Origin: Rhodospirillaceae bacterium
Lineage (GTDB): Bacteria; Pseudomonadota; Alphaproteobacteria; Reyranellales; Reyranellaceae
Direction of reading: 5' to 3'
NCBI GenBank assembly: GCA_009772935.1
Contig: WOUR01000039.1
Span: 34,765-98,764 of the forward strand
DNA length: 64,000 nucleotides
Below, piece after piece: positions 58,740 through 64,000 of the stretch; within the stretch, counting starts at the first letter, position 1; each line of letters opens with the position of its first letter. The notes under the pieces are model-generated. The model made no database searches. It saw only the letters and a list, made by a program, of their open reading frames with translations, and had not been told where the DNA came from. The translations under genes were made by a program, and so were the position numbers.

Positions 58740-59672
58740 ATGAAGATCCTGATCCTCGGCGCCGGCGCGATCGGCGGCTATGTCGGCGGGCGCCTGCACC
58801 AGAGCGGCGCCGACGTGACGTTCCTCGTGCGCGAAAAGCGCAACGAGGCGCTGCAACGCGATGGGCTGGTAATCAGGAGCACCAAGGGCGACATCACCCA
58901 GAAGGTGAAAACGGTCACGAACGGCAGTGAAGGTGGGCCGTACGACCTCGTCCTGCTGACCTGCAAGGCCTACGATCTCGACTCGGCGATGGACGCCATT
59001 GCCCCGGCCATCGGCGCGAACACCACGATCGTGCCGCTGCTGAACGGCATGCGCCATCTCGAGGCGCTCGATGCCCGGTTCGGTGCGGAGAAGGTGGTGG
59101 GCGGGCTGGCCCGCGTTGGCGTCGCCATGAACGCGGAAGGTCACATCCTTCACACCAGTCCCTTCGCCGTGATCTCGTTCGGCGAGCGCGGGGCCGCGCC
59201 CGCGCGCAAGGCGCTGGTCGATCTCGATGCCGCCATCAAGGCATCGGGGATCGACGGCGGGTTGAACGCCAACATCGTGCAGGATCTCTGGGACAAGTGG
59301 ATCATGCTGTGCACCCTGGCGGCGACCTGCTGCCTGATGCGCGGCTCGTCCGGCGACGTGCTCGAAGCCGACGAGGGCCTGGCGATCGTGCTGGAGACGG
59401 TCGAGGAAGGCCGCCAGGTCGCGGCCGCCGCCGGCCACGATCCCGGCGAGAAGGGCCTGAAGATCATCCGCTCGTTCCTGACGGTGAAGGGCTCGAAGTT
59501 CACCGCCTCGATGCTGCACGATCTCGAGAAGGGCGGCATGGTCGAGGCCGACCATATCGTGGGCGACATGATCGCGCGTGCGAAGCAGGCCGGCATCGCG
59601 ACGCCCAACCTGCGCCTCGCCTACGCGCACCTGCAGGTTTATCTCGCGAAGCGCGCGCGCAAAGCGGCTTGA
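58740..59672 (+). CDS. Ketopantoate reductase (PanE/ApbA) family protein, copy 2
   Basis: The 310-residue product closely matches copy 1 along its length, sharing MKILILGAGA-GGY-G-RL, LVLLTCKAYDLDSAM, the GIDGGLNANIVQDLWDKWIM segment and GDMIARAKQAGIATPNLR. Conserved glycine-rich and Lys/Asn positions suggest both copies are active but have diverged in substrate-facing parts (AATCCLMRGSSGD versus AGMCASMRGTIGD). The gap of 25 bases suggests one operon. Which, if either, is true PanE cannot be decided by eye. Confidence 0.88.
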   Translation: MKILILGAGAIGGYVGGRLHQSGADVTFLVREKRNEALQRDGLVIRSTKGDITQKVKTVTNGSEGGPYDLVLLTCKAYDLDSAMDAIAPAIGANTTIVPLLNGMRHLEALDARFGAEKVVGGLARVGVAMNAEGHILHTSPFAVISFGERGAAPARKALVDLDAAIKASGIDGGLNANIVQDLWDKWIMLCTLAATCCLMRGSSGDVLEADEGLAIVLETVEEGRQVAAAAGHDPGEKGLKIIRSFLTVKGSKFTASMLHDLEKGGMVEADHIVGDMIARAKQAGIATPNLRLAYAHLQVYLAKRARKAA

Positions 59673-59867
59673 AAGCCGGCACCGGAGAGGCTTAACTCCT
59701 TCGCATGAGTTTTTCGGCCCCCATTTCGCGCGTCCCGCGACGGAACCATCCGATCGCGGAAGCGTAGTCCCCGAGCCGGCTACTGTGTCCCGGCATCGGG
59801 GCACGATCGCGTTTGCGATCACCGATTCTCTACAATTCGTCTTCATCAAAATGCAGGAGCATCCGCG

Positions 59868-60278
59868 ATGCCCGCCGTTGCACGTAACCGTTCCGTCCCC
59901 AACATCGTCGTCAGCGACTCCGACTGCGATCGCCTCACCGACCTGGCGACCGCGTCGCTGGAGCGCCTGCCGGACGTGGCCGAGGAACTGTTGTCGGAGA
60001 TGGAGCGCGCCCGGGTGGTGAGCGAGGACAAGGTGCCGGCGGACGTCGTGCGCATGGGCTCGACCGTGACTTTCCGCTCCGATGCCGGAACCGATGGCGA
60101 GCAGCACGAACTCACCGAGACGCTGGTCTATCCCGCTGATGAGGACAGCGCCGCGCACAAACTGTCGGTGATGACGCCGGTGGGCGCGGCGCTGATCGGC
60201 CTCGCGGTCGGCCAGTCCATCTCGTGGACCGCCCGCGATGGCCGCAAGCACCGGCTCACGGTGGTGAAGGTCGCCTGA
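59868..60278 (+). CDS. rnk: Nucleoside diphosphate kinase regulator (Rnk/GreA-GreB-like)
   Basis: The 136-residue protein has a short N-terminal coiled-coil region (LTDLATASLERLPDVAEELLSEMERA) and the GreA/GreB C-terminal domain with VRMGSTVTFRSD, ETLVYPADEDSAAHKLSVMTPVGAALIGLAVGQSISW. Rnk binds RNA polymerase and influences nucleoside diphosphate kinase and alginate regulation in Pseudomonas. AGGAG lies 8 bases before the ATG. It is convergent with maeB across the R3 palindrome. Confidence 0.88.
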   Translation: MPAVARNRSVPNIVVSDSDCDRLTDLATASLERLPDVAEELLSEMERARVVSEDKVPADVVRMGSTVTFRSDAGTDGEQHELTETLVYPADEDSAAHKLSVMTPVGAALIGLAVGQSISWTARDGRKHRLTVVKVA

Positions 60279-60306
60279 GAGACCGCTGCGGGCGTTCGTA
60301 AGGCCA

Positions 60307-60369
60307 AAGATCCGTCGTCTCTCCGCTACGCCTCGCTTCGCGGGGATCCGCTCGAGACGACGGAATCTT
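60307..60369. repeat. Intergenic palindrome R3 between convergent rnk and maeB
   Basis: TCCGTCGTCTC (60311-60321) pairs perfectly with GAGACGACGGA (60354-60364), and the flanking AAGA and TCTT extend the arms with one bulged base. The interior CTACGCCTCGCTTCGCGG gives additional pairing. The CGTCGTCTC core recurs in R2, so R2 and R3 probably belong to one repeat family. It fills the gap between two convergent stops. Confidence 0.75.
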
Positions 60370-60370
60370 G

Positions 60371-62671
60371 CTACCTCCGCGAGATCAGCGCTCCATAAGC
60401 GGCCAGCGCCGCATGGTTCACGAGGTCGCTGACGGTGGCGCCCATCTGCACGATCTGGACGGGCTTCGAGAGGCCGTCGATCACCGGGCCGATCACCGTC
60501 ACGCCGCCCAGCGACTGCATCAGGCGCGAGGAGATGTGGGCGGAGTGCAGGCCCGGCATCACGAGAATGTTGGCCGGGCCGGTGAGGCGCGTGAACGGAT
60601 AGGTCGACTTCAGCAGCTCGAAGTCGAGCGCCATGTCGGCCTGCATCTCGCCGTCATACTCGAAGTCGACCTGCTCGGCGTCGAGCAGGCGGATCGCCTT
60701 TCGGATACGGTCGATGCGCTCGATCTCGCGGCTGCCGAAGTTCGAGAAGGAGAGGAACGCGACCCGGGGCTCGTGGCCCATCATGCGGGCGTTCTTCACC
60801 ATCTGCTTGGCGATGGTGGCGAGCTGCTCGGGGCTCGGAGTCTCGTTGATCGAGGTGTCGGCGAGGAACACCGTTCCCTGGCGCGAGACGACAATGGAAT
60901 AACCCATCGGCACCTTGCCCACGTCGATGTTGATCACGCGCTTCACGTCGGCATAGCACTCCGGGAAGCGCCGCGTGATGCCGGTCACCATGCCGTCGGC
61001 ATCGCCCATCGCCACCATGCAGGCGCCGAACACGTTGCGTCCCTGGTTGACCATGCGCTGCACGTCGCGGTGGAGGTAGCCGTCGCGCTGCAGCCGCTTG
61101 TAGACGAGGTCGGTGTAGGGGGCGTTCTTGGTCGACAGCCGCGCATTGTGGATTTCCATGCCGGACGAGTCGTTGATGCCGAGCGACTTCATGGTCTCGC
61201 GCACCTGCTCCTCGCGGCCGATCAGGATCGGCGTGCCGTAGCCATTGTCGCGGAACATCACGGCGGCGCGGATCGTGCGCTCCTCCTCGCCCTCGGCGAA
61301 GACGATGCGCTGCGGATTGGCCTTCACCTGCTCGAACAGGCTCTGCAGGAAGTGGCTGGTCGGATCGAGGCGGCCCGACAGGCTGCGCTTGTATTCGGCC
61401 ATGTCGGTGATCTGCTTCTGCGCGACGCCCGACTCCATGGCCGCCTTGGCGACGGCCGAGGAGACCTCGACGATCAGGCGCGGATCGAACGGTACCGGCA
61501 CGATATAGTCCGGTCCGTAGCGCAGGCGGCGGCCTGAATAGGCGCGGTCGACCTCGTCGGGCACGTCCTCGCGGGCGAGCTTGGCCAGCGCCTCGGCGGC
61601 GGCGACCTTCATCGCCTCGTTGATCGTCGTGGCGCGCACGTCGAGCGCCCCGCGGAAGATATAGGGGAAGCCCAGCACGTTGTTGATCTGGTTGGCATAG
61701 TCCGACCGGCCGGTGGCGACGATCGCGTCACCACGGGCTGCATGCACGTCTTGCGGCGTGATCTCGGGGTCCGGATTGGCCATGGCGAAGATGATCGGCT
61801 TCGCCGCCATCGACTTCACCATTTCCTTGGTGACGGCACCCTTGACCGACAGGCCGAAGAACACGTCGGCGCCCTCCATCGCCTCCGCCAGGGTGCGCGC
61901 CTTGGTGCGGACCGCATGGGCGCTCTTCCACTGGTTCATGCCCTCGGTGCGGCCCTGGTAGATCACGCCCTTGGTGTCGCACAGGATGGCGTTCTCGTGC
62001 GGCATGCCCATGGCCTTCACGAGCTCGATGCAGGCGATCGAGGCCGCGCCGGCGCCGTTCACCACCATCTTGATGTCCTTGATGTTGCGCCCGGTGAGGT
62101 GCAGCGCATTGATCAGGCCGGCGGCCGACACGATCGCCGTGCCGTGCTGGTCGTCGTGGAAGATCGGGATGTTCATCAGCTCGCGCAGGCGCTGCTCGAT
62201 GATGAAGCACTCGGGCGCCTTGATGTCCTCGAGGTTGATGCCGCCGAAGGTCGGCCCGAGGTAGCGCACGCAGTTCACGAACTGGTCGACGTCCTTGGTG
62301 TCGACTTCCAGGTCGATGCAGTCGACGTCGGCGAAGCGCTTGAAGAGGACGGCCTTGCCCTCCATCACGGGCTTGCCGGCCAGCGCCCCGATGTCGCCCA
62401 GGCCCAGCACGGCCGTGCCATTGGAGATCACGGCCACCAGGTTGCCCTTGATCGTGTAGTCGTAGGCGGTCGCGGGATCCTTCTCGATCGCGAGGCAGGG
62501 GGCAGCGACGCCCGGCGAATAGGCCAATGCCAGGTCGCGCTGCGTGACCAGCGGCTTGCTGGCAATGATCTCGATTTTGCCGGGCCGCCCCGTCCGATGC
62601 ATGATCAGCGAGTCGCCGTCGAGATCGCCCATCTGGTTGCTGACCATTTCTTCCGAGCTTTTGCCCGCCAT
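60371..62671 (-). CDS. maeB: NADP-dependent malic enzyme with phosphotransacetylase-like domain
   Basis: This enzyme converts malate to pyruvate plus CO2, making NADPH. The 766-residue product has the malic-enzyme domain (LAYSPGVAAPCLAIEKDP, FADVDCIDLEV, IPIFHDDQHGTAIVSAAGLINAL, VVNGAGAASIACIEL) and a C-terminal phosphotransacetylase-like domain (residues about 430-766, GVTVIGPVIDGLSKPVQI) thought to be regulatory. ATG 62671 is preferred because GGGAGAG precedes it; in-frame ATGs upstream (62701, 62737) lack conservation. It is divergent from mutS, a common alphaproteobacterial pair. Confidence 0.95.
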   Translation of the reverse strand: MAGKSSEEMVSNQMGDLDGDSLIMHRTGRPGKIEIIASKPLVTQRDLALAYSPGVAAPCLAIEKDPATAYDYTIKGNLVAVISNGTAVLGLGDIGALAGKPVMEGKAVLFKRFADVDCIDLEVDTKDVDQFVNCVRYLGPTFGGINLEDIKAPECFIIEQRLRELMNIPIFHDDQHGTAIVSAAGLINALHLTGRNIKDIKMVVNGAGAASIACIELVKAMGMPHENAILCDTKGVIYQGRTEGMNQWKSAHAVRTKARTLAEAMEGADVFFGLSVKGAVTKEMVKSMAAKPIIFAMANPDPEITPQDVHAARGDAIVATGRSDYANQINNVLGFPYIFRGALDVRATTINEAMKVAAAEALAKLAREDVPDEVDRAYSGRRLRYGPDYIVPVPFDPRLIVEVSSAVAKAAMESGVAQKQITDMAEYKRSLSGRLDPTSHFLQSLFEQVKANPQRIVFAEGEEERTIRAAVMFRDNGYGTPILIGREEQVRETMKSLGINDSSGMEIHNARLSTKNAPYTDLVYKRLQRDGYLHRDVQRMVNQGRNVFGACMVAMGDADGMVTGITRRFPECYADVKRVINIDVGKVPMGYSIVVSRQGTVFLADTSINETPSPEQLATIAKQMVKNARMMGHEPRVAFLSFSNFGSREIERIDRIRKAIRLLDAEQVDFEYDGEMQADMALDFELLKSTYPFTRLTGPANILVMPGLHSAHISSRLMQSLGGVTVIGPVIDGLSKPVQIVQMGATVSDLVNHAALAAYGALISRR

Positions 62672-62842
62672 CTGCTTTTTCTCTCCCAATTGAGCACGCA
62701 TATTGGCGCTATTCCACGAACCATGCCAGACGGCCATCCCGCGCTGCAGCGCGCTTTAACTGCCCAGATATCGTCCACCTGTCGTCCACATGGATCGCCC
62801 TGCGGCGTGTGCTAGACCAACCCTCACCCGAGGAAGCTTCCA

Positions 62843-64000
62843 GTGCCGGACAGTTCCACCATCCCCGCCGACGCCACGCCCATGATGCGCCAGTACCTGG
62901 CGATCAAGGCGGCGCATCCGGACCATCTGGTCTTCTACCGGATGGGCGACTTCTACGAGCTGTTCTTCGACGATGCGGTGAAGGCCTCGGCGGCGCTCGA
63001 CATCGCCCTGACCAAGCGCGGCCAGCATCTCGGCCAGGACATCAAGATGTGCGGCGTGCCGGTGCACAGTCACGAGGCCTATCTGTCGCGGCTGATCCGC
63101 CAGAGCTTCAAGGTTGCGGTCTGCGAGCAGATCGAGGACCCGGCCGAGGCCAAGAAGCGCGGCGCCAAGTCCGTGGTCGAGCGCGCCGTGGTTCGCGTCA
63201 TCACGCCCGGCACCCTGACCGAAGACTCTCTGCTCGATGCGCGCAGCCACAATTACCTCGCGGCGCTCTCAGAGGCGCAGGGCGACCTGGCGCTGGCCTG
63301 GCTCGATCTCTCGACCGCCGACTTCGCGACCCAGCCGCTGCTGCCCGGGCAATTGGCGGCGGCGCTCGCCCGGCTGGCGCCGGGCGAGCTTCTGGTGCCC
63401 GACCGGCTGCTGGCGCGCGAGCCGCTCAAGACCGTGCTGGAAGAGTGGAATTCCGTCCTGACGCCGTTGCCCTCCGCCCGCTTCGACAGCGACAATGCCC
63501 GCAAGCGCCTGCTCCAGGCCTTCAACGTCGCGGCGCTGGAGAGTTTCGGCGATTTCTCGCGGGCCGAGGTCGCGGCCTGCGGCGCGCTGCTCGACTATGT
63601 GGAGCTGACCCAGGCCGGCAAGCGACCCGCCCTGGTGCCGCCGCGCCGCGAGCGCGCCGACGGCACGATGGAGATCGACCCGGCGACGCGGCGCAATCTC
63701 GAGCTGGTGAAGAGCCTCGACGGGCGCCGCGACGGCAGCCTGCTCGCTACGATCGATCGCACCCTGACCGGCCCGGGCGCCCGCCTGCTGGCTGAGCGCA
63801 TCGCTGCGCCCCTGACGGATCGCACCGAGATCGAACGACGCCTCGACCTGGTGCAGCTCTTCGTCGAGCGGCCGGCCGTGCGCGAGCGGGTGCGAGAGGC
63901 GCTGCGCCGCACGCCCGACATCGAGCGCGCGCTCCAGCGTCTGTCGGTCGGGCGTGGCGGCCCGCGCGACCTCGCCGCCCTGCGCGACGGCCTTGCGTCC
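62843..64000 (+). CDS. mutS: DNA mismatch repair protein MutS, N-terminal part (cut by window edge)
   Basis: MutS recognises base mismatches and starts mismatch repair. 386 codons are open to the right edge of the window. The N-terminal mismatch-binding domain has TPMMRQYLAIKAAHPDHLVFYRMGDFYELFFDDA, with the Phe-x-Glu-type wedge in the FYELF region, then MCGVPVHSHEAYLSRLI and VEQ-like CEQIEDPAEAKKRG. The connector and lever domains follow. GAGGAAG precedes the GTG start at 62843. The ATPase domain lies beyond the window. Confidence 0.95.
   Translation, partial: MPDSSTIPADATPMMRQYLAIKAAHPDHLVFYRMGDFYELFFDDAVKASAALDIALTKRGQHLGQDIKMCGVPVHSHEAYLSRLIRQSFKVAVCEQIEDPAEAKKRGAKSVVERAVVRVITPGTLTEDSLLDARSHNYLAALSEAQGDLALAWLDLSTADFATQPLLPGQLAAALARLAPGELLVPDRLLAREPLKTVLEEWNSVLTPLPSARFDSDNARKRLLQAFNVAALESFGDFSRAEVAACGALLDYVELTQAGKRPALVPPRRERADGTMEIDPATRRNLELVKSLDGRRDGSLLATIDRTLTGPGARLLAERIAAPLTDRTEIERRLDLVQLFVERPAVRERVREALRRTPDIERALQRLSVGRGGPRDLAALRDGLAS

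Noticed and set aside
1..64000. tRNA, rRNA, transposase or prophage genes
   Set aside because: I looked through the intergenic gaps and found no cloverleaf-like sequence with a TTC-A-CC arm, no rRNA-like stretch and no mobile-element gene; a tRNAscan run would settle the tRNA question.

Overview
This window is 64 kb of GC-rich bacterial chromosome, densely packed with genes. Gene content and order point to an alphaproteobacterium: a leuS-holA / parB-parA-rsmG-mnmG / mnmE housekeeping backbone, then glnD, a PPDK-regulator homologue next to hemE-hemH-hemJ, a DUF1674 gene divergent from htpX, and maeB next to mutS. Orphan Bug/TTT-type binding proteins, a Ku/LigD pair and palindromic intergenic repeats would suit a Reyranella-like or other Rhodospirillales/Hyphomicrobiales lineage. 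That genus-level guess is inference. I saw no rRNA or tRNA genes, CRISPR array, transposase or phage genes. The left edge cuts a porin gene and the right edge cuts mutS.

Layout. 1-5.2 kb: partial porin, a DUF3576 lipoprotein with a strong terminator, leuS, a 56-aa charged protein, and holA. 5.2-6.4 kb: a two-gene encapsulin nanocompartment cassette, with a shell protein and an encapsulated ferritin that carries a cargo-loading tail. 6.5-8.9 kb: a small lipoprotein and an incomplete pyrimidine-degradation set (rutB-rutC-rutD, no rutA). 9.0-13.2 kb: parB, parA, rsmG and mnmG, with two perfect parS sites inside the rsmG and mnmG reading frames, so this is near the replication origin. 13.2-19.8 kb: a histidine phosphatase, then a cobalamin riboswitch controlling a B12 uptake operon (btuB, a secreted carbon-nitrogen hydrolase, btuF, btuC, btuD). 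19.8-25.1 kb: ku, ligD (two-component NHEJ), mnmE and a ComEA-like protein. 25-34 kb: an orphan binding protein, glnD, a Bug-type binding protein, a small secreted protein, the PPDK regulator and the late heme genes hemE, hemH and hemJ.

34-46.8 kb is an accessory stretch. It holds a LysR regulator divergent from a split TPP-dependent decarboxylase plus a C45 Ntn-hydrolase; an enoyl-CoA hydratase/SnoaL/LysR block; a 43-aa protein coupled to a DinB-fold protein; a TetR/MFS pair with a perfect operator palindrome; and an RND efflux pump with its membrane-fusion protein. 46.9-64 kb returns mostly to metabolism and maintenance: purT, purH, an SDR-DoxX fusion with a DUF2269 membrane protein, a threonine dehydratase/FAD-oxidase/SDHAF4 operon, htpX, rmuC, a HAD nucleotidase, two tandem ketopantoate-reductase-like paralogues, rnk, maeB and the start of mutS.

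The most noteworthy points are the complete encapsulin-ferritin cassette; the riboswitch-controlled B12 operon with an unexpected secreted amidase-type enzyme; the coding-sequence-embedded parS sites; interruption of the conserved leuS-to-mnmE cluster by inserted cassettes; and four long intergenic palindromes, three of them between the 3' ends of convergent genes.
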